A stretch of DNA of 64,000 nucleotides from Dermatophagoides farinae (taxonomy: Eukaryota; Arthropoda; Arachnida; Sarcoptiformes; Pyroglyphidae). How positions within the stretch are numbered: the stretch's first letter is position 1; each line of letters starts with the position of its first letter. The translations under genes were made by a program, and so were the position numbers. The stretch is taken from NCBI RefSeq assembly GCF_024713945.1, contig NC_134685.1, forward strand, positions 2,165,001-2,229,000, written 5' to 3'. Below, piece after piece: positions 24,858 to 39,300 of this stretch. The notes under the pieces are model-generated. The model saw only the letters and a program-made list of their open reading frames with translations. It was not told where the DNA came from and searched no databases.

Positions 24858-27474
24858 GTAGATGGATCCAAATTATATTGGTAGACCCTTGGGTCTCTCT
24901 GTGTGTGTGTTATTATTATTACCATTAGTTATATTATTATTATTATTATAGTATAGTATATGAAATAAATGAAGATCCAAAATAAATGATGGATAAGAAG
25001 AATTCGATTACTTTTTCGAATGGATCGATTTTTTTTCTTGTTCAAGTATATGATGAGTATGTATTTTATTCGTTCTTTCCAATATCAATGTTGTTGTTGT
25101 TGTCGCTGTCGTCGTCGTCGTCATCGTTGTTTTCTTCGTTATTATTGTCATGCAAGACAATACTTTTCGATGGCAATGATGGTGGTGGTGGTCGTGGTAA
25201 TGATAGCCAAACTTTAAAACCATCATAAATGAACCATTGTGCAGCTGTTAATGTACCAATCATTATAATACGTGGCATAAGACCTTTCCAAACACCGATT
25301 GGTCCAAGTTTACCAAGTACATTAATCCAAGTTGATCCACGTTCTTGATTTAATTTCGATACAACTGTATCAGCAGGATGTGAAACAATTGCACAGAATA
25401 TACCGGCAATATAACCAGCTACAAATGTAACTGTTAATTGTTCAGATTTACTACATTGATCACGTGGTTTGGGCACAGCATAACGATATAACCATTCAAT
25501 AGTACGTTCAAAACAGGCAAATTTCATCATTGTATATGGTATTTGACGAAACCAAAGTGGTATAAGACCTTTATAAAAACCGGCCAATCCTTCTTGACGA
25601 TAAATTAATGGTGCAACACGTCTAAATTCAGATGGACAATCTTTAGATGTTTGTGTACGAACTTTACATGCTTCAAATGGAGCCAATGCAATGTCAGCAA
25701 AAAATTCAGCCGAAGCTGATGCAGCCAGATATAGTGATGTACGATAATGATAAGAATATTCCGGTCCCAATGCTTTGGAATAAACATTTTTAAATAATTC
25801 ATAGAAACCAAATTTACCAAGACCTTGAAATGAATAACCGAATGCAGTTGGTGCCCAGCCACGAACCAGTCCACGTAGGCCACCTTCATGACCATATGAA
25901 ACCATAAAACCATTGGTTATATTACGATAACGTTTTGGATCAACCTGTATACGACATTTAATTAGATCTAATGGTGTTAACATTGTATGTGTCAAACCGC
26001 AGCTAAATGCACCACCGGCAGCACAAAGTAAATAATATTTGGTTGAACCAAATGGAATGCTTTTGTCCTTGCATTGTTGTTGTTGTTGTTGTTGTTGTTG
26101 ATCATCATCAACATTATCTGAACAGGATGCTAAAAGTGAAAAATTCATTTTGATTGCAAAAAAAAAAATTTATCGGAACAAAATAAATGAAAAAAAACCA
26201 AAATAAAAACGTTGTTGTTGCTTGCTTGTATATTAAATACACGTCAAACAGAACAAACGAAAATTAAAAAAAAAAAATCGAACATTTCAACCAACGTAAT
26301 AATAACGTCATCTATGACCGTCATCATATTTATGAAACTGAAAACAAAAAACAAAAAAAAAAAAATTTCCAAAAAGAAAAAAAAATCAATTATAAATCAA
26401 TAAATAAAATAAAAGAAAACTTGAGAAAAAACATAAAGTTTTCAAGTCAAGAATTTTACATGTCGATAAAAAAGAGAAAAAAAATTCTATAAACATGAAA
26501 TTCGATTCTTGATAAGATTCATAATAATAATAATAATAAAAACTTTTAAAAACGATTCTGGATCACACCAACACGACAACACTGAAAATGCAAATTAATC
26601 CTTTCAAATATGAAAAAACTTTAACTTGAAATTCTTCAATGATGATGACTATTCAATTGTTTTGGATTACAAATTCTTAGAGTATTTTAGACAGAATATT
26701 CTTAAGTAAAAAATAAAAATCAAGATAAAGAATATTGGGCAAGAAAAAAAAAGTTGAAACAAGATTCTGTTTGGTGTGTGTGTGTGTCACTAAGTTTCTG
26801 AATAAGACCTTATGGCGGTGAATGTCAAACTTTTTTTTTATTTTACTCCACCCGGTTCATTTCACAAAGAAATTCTTGACTTGACTTGGGTTTTTTATTT
26901 GTCGTTAACAAATGGATCGATAACAATGTGTTTTATTTTCTTCTTCTTCTTCTTTTTAGCCATTGAGAATGGTTGATTGCGGATTGATGGAAACGAGAGT
27001 TGGGTGTGTGTGTGTGTGTGTGTGATGTGATGTGATGTTTGGGGGTGGTACGCGATGCAAAAAAAAACAGAACAGAACAGAACAGAATAGAATCAAGCCA
27101 ACAAACAAAAACAAATTCGGGTTATAAAAAAATGATTATTCTAGTCAATTCTACATAGTGATATATGATTCTGTTTTGTCAGGTTTATTTTAATTTATCA
27201 CAATAATTTCATCATCATCATCATCATCATCATCATGTTTTTTGTTCATTCATTCATGGACAACTGATGATGAAAATTATTTCATTTCTGGATGGACCAA
27301 AAAACACCAATTTGAAATAATAATAATAAAAAAAAACTGAGAAATGGCAATCATCATCATCATCATCAAAACGACAACTGTTTTAACAAATAAACAAACA
27401 GGCAAACAGGCAATGTAATTAAATTTAATTTAATTCAATTGTCCATCGTGTGTAGTTTTGTGCTGTCGTCTCTC

Positions 27475-27505
<31 letters not shown>

Positions 27506-30500
27506 CTGAATCATCATCATTGAATTTTTGATCGTTTCATAAATTGTTGAAAATAACCAGAAAAAAAAACAAAAATAATTCGTTGACAGTTCTGGAACTA
27601 CTGGATTGTCATTGTCGTCGTCGTTGTTGTTGTTGTTGTTGTTGTTGTCAAAACAAGAATTTGGTGCGAAAGAAAAAAATTGATTTAAAAACAAAACAAA
27701 AAAAATAAATTCTGTATGAAATCATCATCATCATCATCATTATAGTCGTATTATTTAAAAGGCGAAAACACAACAACTGAAAAAAAAACATTGTGTCTCC
27801 TGGGTATATTTTTTTTTTTTGGTTCTAACGAGAAAAAATGAAAAAAAAACTTTACCGGAATTTCGAAACATTTAAATCATGTCATGTAAACAACAACAAC
27901 AACAACAACAACAACATGGCAGTATTTGTGGCATAGTTAAATCCTGATGAATTTTTCATTTTTTTTTATTTTCTCCAAAGTTTTCAATAAATGTTGTCAT
28001 TTCCTATTTCAACAGTGGCTGGTTGGTGGTTATTTGATCCCGGATATATGGACAAGAAAAAATACAGAACAACAACAACAGCAATAAAATTTGTCCGTCT
28101 ATTATGAATGATCCACACATACGTACATGATTTCGAATGTTTTTATGATTTTGTTTGGTGATCTTAATTTCATCATCATCATCATCATCATCATGATCAT
28201 CATTGATTTTTCTGGACTTTGAAATATTGTGCAATCACAATTAGATTAGATTACCAAACACACTCATACCAAAACAAAACAAAAAAAAATCATATGATTC
28301 ACTTCCATTTCCTTTATTATTCATGAACACAAAATGAATACAAACGGCCCGGCCGGAGACAAAAGTTTTTTTCATTTGAAAATTTATTAAAGTTCCGGTT
28401 CATATATTGAGTGACGGATCGAGATTGAATCAAAGGAAGAATTTTTTGTGTGCGTGTGTGTGTGTGATGAGACTTACTAATTATATAGAATCCAAGAATC
28501 AAAGAATTTTGTGAAGAAAAAGAAAATTTTCCGGAATTTTTTTTTTGTTCACTTTCTTTCTCGAAAACAAAAATGAACTGAATTTTCTTCATCATCATCG
28601 TCGTCAATTTGTTGTTGTTGTTGTTGTTGTTTTCCAAATGAAATCAGTTCCACTTGAAATTTTATTTTATTTTTTTTTAATTTCAAGAATTTTAAAATTT
28701 TTCCACTTTATTATCGCTGTCGATGATGATGATGATGATGATTAAAAGGAACTGGGTCTAACCAACCGGAAAACAATTTATTCATTCAAGGATTGTTAGT
28801 TGGTTGATTGCTGGTTTTTTTTTATTTTAAAAAATTTCAATTGTTGTTGCAGCAATGAATTGATTGATTGCAATTAATCGAAAGTGGTGGTGATCGATAT
28901 GTGTAGCAGTGGCAGTACTAGTAGTGGTAGTGATCGATTTTTTTTTCTTGTCATTGTCAAAATTTCACTTTTTTTTCTTTTCAATAATAAAAAAAAAAAT
29001 TCTGAGTGGCAAATCAAATGACAAAGAAAAAAAAATGAAATTTTCAAAAAGAAAAAAAAAATGATCAAAAAAATCAACTGAAATTTAGTTCCAGAAACAA
29101 TTTTCAAGTATCATTGTTTGCTTGTTTTTTTTCGTTGTTGTTGTTGTTGTTGTTGTTTTTTCCCAAAAAAAATAGACATCCAGTTTTTTTTCAATCAAGA
29201 AATCAAGGACCGTGTGTGTGTGTGTGTGTATGTTACACTTGTAAATTGATGGGTCAATCAAGGTTTCATTTTGTTGTTGTTGTTGTTGTTGTTATTGCTG
29301 TCGTTTTTTTTCTTCGTTTCTCATGAACTTGAAACATAAAGTGCATATATATGACAAAGGAAAAAAAACATTATGGATCGTTGTCCATTACAACCAACCA
29401 ACAACAAGAATGATGATCATCATTTCGATCCAAATACCGGTTTCCATTTTGTTTTTTTTTTGTCTCTACTATAGATCGACACAGATCATCATCGTCAAAA
29501 TGGAACAAAATGGACCCTAATTAAGATCAAATTTACTTTCGTTTCATTGAATGAGAGAGAGAGAGAATGGGAAAATTTCATGAAAAGTTTCTGCCTCCTA
29601 CTTTTACGGGAAAAATTTTTCCTTTTTGTTGTTGTTGTTGTTGAAGAATTGATTTTTTTTCCATATCCAATCTATAGGTTTCAGTTTCGATAACGATTTC
29701 ATTTTACTTTTTTTTTTGACATGATTCACGATCAACAACCAGAATCCAGAATAAAAAAAAATATCTGAACATCGATAGAATTTAAAGACATCAACCAAAA
29801 AAAAATAAAGAAGAAGAAGCCATTAGTAGTGTATAGAAATGTTGAACAATGATGATTGTAAGTAAACCACCATTATCATCATCATCATCATCATCAAATG
29901 GGAGAAAAAAAAGTGAAAATGAACAACAACAACACAGAAAAAAACAGAAATGAAAATAAATGTCCAATGAATGGAAACAGAATGAAAATTCTCACTGAAT
30001 TGAACAAAGTGAAAGAAGAAGAAGAAAAAAAACATATTTTTCTTAACAACTTAACAACACAACAACTGATGATACAATTTTCAATAGCAACAACAACAAC
30101 AACAAAGAATTTTTATTCTGTGTGTGTATGGAATTTCCAATTGTGGAATACGACACAACACAACACACAATCATAATAATGTTGTGTTGGATCATTGAAA
30201 AAAAAACTAACTAACTAACTAACTAACTAGCTGACTCCAAGAAATATCCCGAGAAAAGAATTTTTTTTTTTCGTTAAAATTTGCGACAACTATGTAATTA
30301 ATTACGTCATCTCCATCATCATCTTGGATTTTTTTTTTTGTTTGAAAAAAATTTCAAAAAAAAAACCATTCCAACATGAAATTAAATTTTATTGTATTTC
30401 ATTTTTCTCTCTTTTTCTCATTTTTTTTCCTGGATGGATTTCTACATTTTATAAAACTACTACTACTATTACTACTACTAGTATACCACCCATAAATCAA

Positions 30501-33500
30501 TCCATTATTATTTGACTATACTATCGATGTAAGCGCATGATATCGATATCGACAAGAATCGATTGTATACAAGATTGAACATCGATTGATTGATTGATTG
30601 ATTGAATGGATGGATGATAATTATAGATTATGTTATTATATCGAATCATTGATTGTTTTTAAAAATTTGCCTTTTCGCTTCTTTTGTGTGTGTGTGTGTT
30701 TGAAATTGATTTTTTTTTCTCTAATTGTTTTTTTTTCTTTGTAAAAACTATCGTTTTTGTTATCAAATCCGGTGTTAAAAATAAATGAAAACAACAAATA
30801 ACAATAACAACTTACCACTACCATAATCTGAATCATATAACGTTTTTTTCATATGATGACCATGTAGATTATGATGATGATGATGATGATGATGATGATG
30901 TCGTCCACTATGATGTTGTTGTTGTTGTTGATGATGATGACCAATACCACCAGTAACTAATTGTGATGATTGTCTTAATGGTCCACCGGGTGATATATTT
31001 CCGCTTCCACCACAAACACTACCACTGCCACCAACACCACCACCACCGCCACCACTAGAAGCACTAATCACAGTACCAACACTATCACTAACAATAACAT
31101 TTCCGGTTGTTGTTACACGAACATGGTGTTGTTGTTGTTGTTGTTGTTGTTGTTGTCGTTGAGCTGTTTGTAAAGCTTCAAGAATATCTTCATGATAACC
31201 ATTTAAACTTTTTAATGTTCTTTCCACTTCGGTTAATGGTGATTCAGATCCAGCTGAATCACCGGTTGTAGATGATTGTCTATGTAATGAATGTCTTGAA
31301 TGTCGTAGCTCTTGTTCCTGTTGTAATAATGTTGTTCCGGTTGTTGAATGTGGTTGTTGTTGTTGTTGTTGCTGTGATTGGGGTGGAGGTGGTGGTGGCG
31401 GTAACGATATTAATCCAGTCGTTTGTTGTTGCTGTTGTGATTGTACACCCACAACACTACTACCGGTTATAGGATTTACAATTGAATCATTAGATGAAAC
31501 CATTGCAGCAGCTACAGCAGCTGGTAAATCACCAAATGGTAAATTTGCCTGACTTAATATTGATGCCCAACGTTGTTGTTGTTGTTGATGATGTTGTTTA
31601 TCTTTACAGGATAATTTTGGAAGATTATTTGGTGATAATTCAATAAAACGATGTGTAGTCGATCCTGGACCACCACCATTTTGTTCATCAATTAATAAAA
31701 GCTCATCATCTTGATCCATTAATGATGGATCAACCGGTGATGTGGCCGAATCTTTACGATTATCTTTCATATAAAGATGATGTTGCGTAGATGATGGTGT
31801 TGATGATGAATGACCGATTGTCATTCCTTGTAAGCCTGTTATTCCTATTGATGGTTGCATATTCATCGGTAATGGTGGCAATGTGGTTTGTTTTTGTTGT
31901 TGTTTCATTTCCATCATTTTATCCTCACGATATGAAGGCATTGAACCGAATTTAATAATTCTTGGTATAGAATTCGATTGTGATCCAGTTAATGATAGAT
32001 GATCGGGTGATGGATAACCAGGTATTGAACCAATACCACCGGTTAAATTACTTGTTAATTGTGGTGGTAATGGTGGAAGACCAGTAAATGATGAATCACG
32101 ATGTGAAGCGGTTATTTGCATCTGTTTTTTGAGCATCTGACGTTCTGTTTTACCTGGCATTAAACTTCGTCGACTGTTTGAAAGAAATAAAAAAAATGAA
32201 TATCAAAACAATTAGTCAGAATTAGTTGAAGACAAAATTAAAGGGAAAAATTTCTTGGAACAAAATCAATTTTATACAATTCCAAGTAATATTTATATGG
32301 ACAAAATACAATGTTAGTTGAATGATAAACAGTCCAAATATATAATTGCAAAATTGTATAAGTAAAAAAAAATTTCATAAAGCAAAAAAAGCCAAGAAAT
32401 ATGAGCGAAATAGAAATTGGTCATATTTGCCGGGCAACCAGCCAAACAACCGGCCGAAAAAAGGCTAAATAAACCAAAATTATCTGAAATGAAAATATAA
32501 TTAATAGCAGCAAGATATCAATTAATCCGTAATGGTAGAAAAACTTTTAAAGCATCAACTTTTACACAACAACAACAACAACAACAACAAACAACAACAA
32601 CAACAACAATAGCAGCGAAAAAAACATCACATCACAATTGATGATGAGCATCGTATACGGAAATCCGTTTTTAATTAAAAAAAAAACATCATACCGAACC
32701 GAAACAAAATCACAACTACTACTAATAACCGACTGTTATTAACAACAACAACAAAAACGACAACAACAATCCGAACCAAACAACAACAACAACAACAACA
32801 ACAAAAACGACAACGACAATTCTAAGCTGTAATAATAATTACAAATATCGTTTTTTATTTCCCAACCAAATAGAAAAAGTTCATCGTTGTATACAATTGA
32901 AATAATGCCTGTACATTCGTTTTTTTTTGTTTTGTTTTGTTGTTGTTGTTGTTGTTCACTTGAATTATCAATAAAATATAAATTAATAAGTGATTAACAA
33001 AATGAAACAACAGAATGACAGAATTTTTGAATCGAAAATGAATATTCAAACCACACATAAAAAAAATCCAAAAGCAATCAGAATTTGGAATCTCGAATTA
33101 TATTCAAAACGGGAGAAAAACAAAAATTTCAATCACAAACATATGAAATGCAATGAAATGAAAAAAAATGGCCATGATCAAAAAGAAATCGATATCGATA
33201 TATTGAAATCAATTTCACATTGGCTACATTTGTTTGTAAAATCATCATCATCATCATCAACAACATCCAGTGAAATAAAAGTCTTTTTTTTCGTTTTTAT
33301 GCAATAAAACAAAACAAAACAGCAGCAGCAACAACAACTAAAAAAAATCGAATCGAATCAATAGAAATTTTTTTTTTTTTGTTGATCTACACGCAGAGAA
33401 TGAATTTTAGAATCAAAGATTTCGATTCTCTTTTGTTTTTTCTGTTTTTTTCTGGTTTTCCGATCAGAAAAATATACCGGAAACAAAACAAAACAAAAAA

Positions 33501-36329
33501 GAACCCAATAAAAATGGCAAATAAGAATTTAGAAAATTGCAATCGCCGTCTGCTACTGCCGCTGATGATGATGATGATGATGGCGATGGCAAGAAACAAA
33601 TTTAAATAATTTTGAAAACTCATTCAATAAAATCTGCATATAGCATGTGTATGTGTCACGCAGAGAGAGAGAATGGCAAAAAAAAAATCGAAATGCAATC
33701 GAAACTTTCAAAGGAGCAAAAAAAAAATCTAATCAAAATGAAATCTTTTTCCATCCATTTCTGCCTTTTATGAATATATTCCTACACGAGATCAGATCTT
33801 TAGCATCAGGGGGTGTTTGTATATTAACTTTAACTCTTGATTGATTTGAATTGAAAACTATTCAAACCAAAAAAAAATAGAATTCAACAAAAAAAAATCG
33901 ATAACAAAATCGAATTGGTCCAGAAATTTTATTCGATTCCTTAGTTGGATGGACGAACGAACGAAAAAAACGAATGGCAATGTTAGAAAAAAAATGATTC
34001 AAAGTTTTAAAAAGTTTTCACTCTTTCAAATGATATTGTTTCATTGTTTGTTCCATTTGGAACAACAACAACAACAATAACATATTACACCTGAATGAAT
34101 CGACAACAACAACAAATACATTTGGCTCAAATGAAAATATTTTGATATTAAAGTTGAATGAATGAATGAATGAATTTCAAAGTTTCAAAATAACAAACAC
34201 ATTGAATGAAATGAGCAAAAATGAAATTTAAAAAAAAATCGATTGTATCGATTGTGTGTGTGTGCATGTGACCATCACCATCACATCACATCGAATCTTT
34301 TTTTGTCTTCGAATATTTTCATTCATTGTGTTTAGGGAAAATATGAAAAAAAACCATCTTGACACAAATTGATTATATCGGTGAAAAGATGAAGTGAAAA
34401 AAAAAGAAAAATTATTATCATAATGAATACTAATTATTATCATCATCATCATCATCAAGTGTTTTGTCGACTATAGAAAAGAAAAAACATAATTCATCAT
34501 GATTATAAGGTATGTGTGTGCTTCATTCACACCACCATCATGGAAATTAATTAACCTTTAATCATATACAAGATTTTTTTTTTTTGGGGGGGGTACCATG
34601 CTAATCAGTAACGAAAATTATTCAAAACGACGAACAGAAAAAAAAATAAAAGAATAGAAAAATCGGAAACAATTCCACCATGAATCCTATGACGCCCAAG
34701 ATAAAATTATCATCATCATCAGCATCTTAAAGTGACTATAATTAAAATGAATAATCACATTCTGTATATGGTTCTTTCTTTCGTTTTTTTCTTCTTCTTC
34801 TTCATAATTGAAAATATGAAAAGAACAAAAAAAAAAGATGAAAAAAAAGAATACGAAATTCATTCATTCATTCATTTTTTTTTTTTGGAACACAACCATC
34901 CTGATTCATTCGGGTCGTCGTCATCACCAAACCACTTTAATGTGTCACCAAATAATAATTCACACACTTTATGTGTGCAAAAAAAAGGAGGACCAAAAGA
35001 GCCCTAGTAGATGATGATGATGATGAAGACCAAAGTCATCAAAATGAACTAGTGTAGAGCACTGCACTACATTATACTATCAACTAGGTCCGATAATATG
35101 TGTATTGATGCATGAAATTATATATATCATCATCATCATCATCATTATAATCAGCCCAAGAGAAAGTGAAAAAAAAAACGCAATGATTCAAGTCCATTTC
35201 TCGTTCACTGATTCTTCTTTCTTTCTTCAAAAAAAAAAAAAAAAAAAAATGAATTCTTTTTTTTCATTATCATTATTATATGAATAGACACTAATAATGG
35301 ATGGATGGATGGATGGATTGGTTCACCGTCCAACCATGTGTGTATACTATACTTTGAGATGTACTACATTTGATGATAGTTGTAGTAGTAGTAGTAAGTA
35401 CTAGTCGTGGTAATATGATGGACAACAATTTTTGGATCAATGATGATGATGAGTCTCTTGTTTTTAGTTTAAAAAAAAAATATTTCAACAACGCTCCAAT
35501 TGGCCACCACTGTAATATATTGGCCATTATTATCATCATCGTCATAGATAATGACCGACAATGATTTTTTTTTTTTTTTTTTTTTAACAATCAATGATAA
35601 TGATGATGATGATTAGAGATATGGACAAAATTTCAATGTATAATCAGTGCAATTATTTATTAATTGAGTGAGTATCATAAATTGTGTGTGTGTGTGTTAT
35701 ATAATAATAATAATGAATTGATGATTTATATACAGAATACAGAATTTTTTTTTGGCACTCTAATCATGATGATGATGAAAATTATTTTCTAGGTTTTCAT
35801 TTTCACTGTCTGTCTGTTTTGCACCAACTGTTCAGTAAATATCTGGATCGATAATGATAAAATAAACTTAATAAATTGAAAACTTAATTCTCAATCAATC
35901 ACAACAACAACAACAACAACAACAAAAACGAAAAAAAATTCTGCTTTGGATAATCCTCGATTTTTTTTTTTTGGGGGGGGGGCACAATTCTCAAGAAAAA
36001 TGCTGTCTGATGTTTAAAAGTTTCAACAGAATTTTTCCGTTTTTGTCTTGAATGAATTTAACTCTTTTTTTTGCCATCTCTAGTAGATTGATGGATTATT
36101 ATTATTATAGACTAGACTAGAAAAATTAAGCTCTAATGATGATGATGATGGTCTTCAATCGAAATCACTCATACACATACACACACATGTACAATGTATC
36201 AATTTAAAAGTTGGAATTTTTTTTCCTCCATATTCAAAGAATTCCACGATTGATTAGCTTTCGATCTATGATTAAATCACAATGATCAAATGAAAACGAA
36301 TGAGAAGAAGTCAAGCATTTTATCCATGG

Positions 36330-36360
<31 letters not shown>

Positions 36361-39300
36361 TGGGTTTTTATAGTTTCCAATTCGTTAGATATTCTGTGTA
36401 TTTTGTTTTGTTTTTATTCATTCATTAAAAAAATGAAGAATAAGAGGGAGAAGAAGGCAAAGAATCATTGATTTTCGTAAAGAAGTATGAGGAGCGATGA
36501 ACCGAAACCATCGTCGTTTCTAATTTTTTTTTTTTTTTTTTTTTTGGTATTCTGAACCAATTTCCATATATTATAATCATTCATTTATTTATTGGGTAGG
36601 CCAAGCAAGAAAAAAGTCTGCGTATGTGTGTTCCGTGTGTTCTTAACTATTTCTTTTTTCCATGTTCTAGTTAGTTAGTTAGTTAGTTAACTTTTAACTC
36701 GTTCTCACAAATTCTTTGATCTTTGCATTGAAATTATTATTATTATTAGCCAGGAAAAAAAAAGATTTTCAGAATTTCATTATTGAACGAAAGAGCGAAA
36801 CAAACCAAACCAAAAAAAAAAATTGAATAAATGAAATTCTTCAATAAAATGATGATGATCAAAATGGAATTGAAAGTAAAAAAAAAACAATGAAGGAAAT
36901 GCTACTCTCTCTCACTCTCTATTGGCATTATGATCATCATCGATTGATAGAATCGATGGACAGACATTTCTTGTTTATTTGTTCTACATTACTTACCGAT
37001 AACACATGGCCATTAAGGCAAAAAATATGAATACACCGCCAACAATGGAAACCAATATTAATGCCGATTGTGCTGCCGATAATGAACTATTTTTACTGTC
37101 TGTTTGCAAAAAGAAAAAAAAATTCAAAATATGAAAACAGGAAAAAAAACGAAAAAAAAATTACCATATTCTTTAATATTACGACTAGTCTGACTGAATA
37201 GATTGTCCATGAATGTTGTAAAATTTATATTCGGTTCCTGTCCAGATGATGATGATGATGATGGATCGACAGGTGTCGGCGGTGATGGTAATAATAAATC
37301 ATCATTATTGTTGTTGTTGTTGTTGTTGTTTATATCATCAATATTGATTGAAGCTAATTCAGCATCAGTTAAACGATGATTACAATCGATACCAATATAA
37401 CCAATATCACATGTACATGTATTTATATTTGAACATTGGCCATGACCAGAACAAATTTCACCAATAATATTTGTTGGACATCCACCACCAACACTACCAC
37501 CAGAAGACGAATCACTGCCCATTATTGTATCCATTAATAAGGTTATCGATGTACATGTTTGATTTATGCAAATCTTTTTGTATATATAAAATAATGAAAT
37601 GAAATGATTCGATGAAAAAAAATTTCTGAACAACAAACCTTATTATCGGCACATTTTGTTCCATCCTGTATAAGACCCATATTGATAATATCTTCACGAA
37701 TTGAACCACTTGCAACTTTACATTCAAATTCAATACCACCAGTATAGACCATTGTACGAGAATATTCCTGATTTTTGGCTTTAAACAATGGTACTTGATT
37801 ACCAAATTGACATTGTAATGAACCGCACATTAAATTCCTATTCATATGAATGAAAGAAAATTTTTTTTTTTAGAAAAAAAAACAAATAAGAATCTGCATC
37901 ATCATCATCATCTGTTCTTTCACTAATCACCTAATTATAGCCAAACTGTGGATAATATGGATTTTAGCAATGAACAAAAAAAAATTCCTAGTGTTCACTG
38001 GGCGTGTGTGTGTGTGTGGTAGGCGTATTATTTTTTAGTCAAATTAATTTTCATTCGATTCCAAACTTGCCACTACCGCTACAACTAGGGATGGCTATTA
38101 AGAGAGAGAGAGAAAAAAAATTTTCGATTTTTTTTTTCATTATTATGGTTTTGTCAGATTCTTTTCTCCATCATCAATTTCCATTATTTAATTCTAAGAA
38201 GAAAAAAAAATTCCAGACAAAAAAATAAAGAGAATATTCACTTGGCCACCAATGATGGCGCTTTGTTGCATACATTTGTCACAATTGAATAAAAAAATTT
38301 GAACAATAAGTAACAATGTCCAATGTTGTTTCCGGATTGTTGGATTTGTTCGTTAGTTTTTGTTTGTTTGTTTGTTTACAAGACAAACAACCATGCAAGT
38401 TTTTTGTTGTTGTTGTTGTTGTTGTAAAACTAAATTCGGGATTCAGTATATATTCTGTTTTATGCGATTTATTTATGTTCTGAATTTAATTGATATATGT
38501 TCCGGACAATCATCATTTGATTTCAAATGATATAAAGTTTTCATCATCAAACAGACAAACAAACGACACAAGCATGTGTGTGTGTGTGTGTGTGTCATTA
38601 ACACTATCAGGTTCATTAATTTCATTGTCATCATCATCATCATCATCAACATTGATGATCATTAGCATCGAATGATGCTCAAATGATCATCAATGAAGCT
38701 GATTACAACTTTTGATGATGATGAAAAAAAAAATTTTTTTTTTAACAAAAAAAACGGGTCTTTTTTTCCCCCCCAATGTAACAAAAAAAAGGGTTAAAAT
38801 AAGAATTCAATTGAAGAAAGTTCATCCTGATAATAATAATAATGATGATGATGACGTTGATGATGAAATTAAAATGAAATTAAAATTGAAATCAAAAATC
38901 AAATGACTTACTCTTCACTACATTTTAAATGTTGTCCATTTGTATCCATACCACAATTACCACGTATTGTACCTTGTGCATTAAATTGTTTATAACAAAT
39001 AGATTCTGATGCTTTTGAATTTTCACCCCATAATATTGAACATTGTCTATCCAATATTGGACATTCACCATTATAACAGAATCCATTGCCATCATTACAT
39101 ATTTGGCCATTTCGTTTATAAACATCTGGTGGACACTGTATATATATATATATCGTATATGTTTTTTTTTTTTTTTGATTGGTAGGGCGCGTTTTGGATC
39201 GATCGATTGATTTTTTTTATCATTGAACAATATGGTTGATGGTACGGTTGGTTTGGTTGTTGACCAAATTGAAGATGTCAGCAGAAAACAAAACAAAAAA

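Larger units (their letters stand above)
21128..25064. other. 3' part of the long mmd intron 17 (or intergenic)
   Basis: Lies between the phosphate carrier gene and mmd exon 18. It contains CAA, GTT, ATG and GA/CT tracts, GAAA/CTTT runs near 22405, a CATC/GATG hairpin at 22508-22575 and a perfect 12-bp inverted repeat at 23769-23810. No further coding frame is convincing on either strand. Confidence 0.5.

Noticed and set aside
37512-37805. 97-codon minus-strand frame overlapping mmd exon 14
   Set aside because: Out-of-frame shadow; the correct frame gives the ADAM cysteine-rich domain with matching splice phases.
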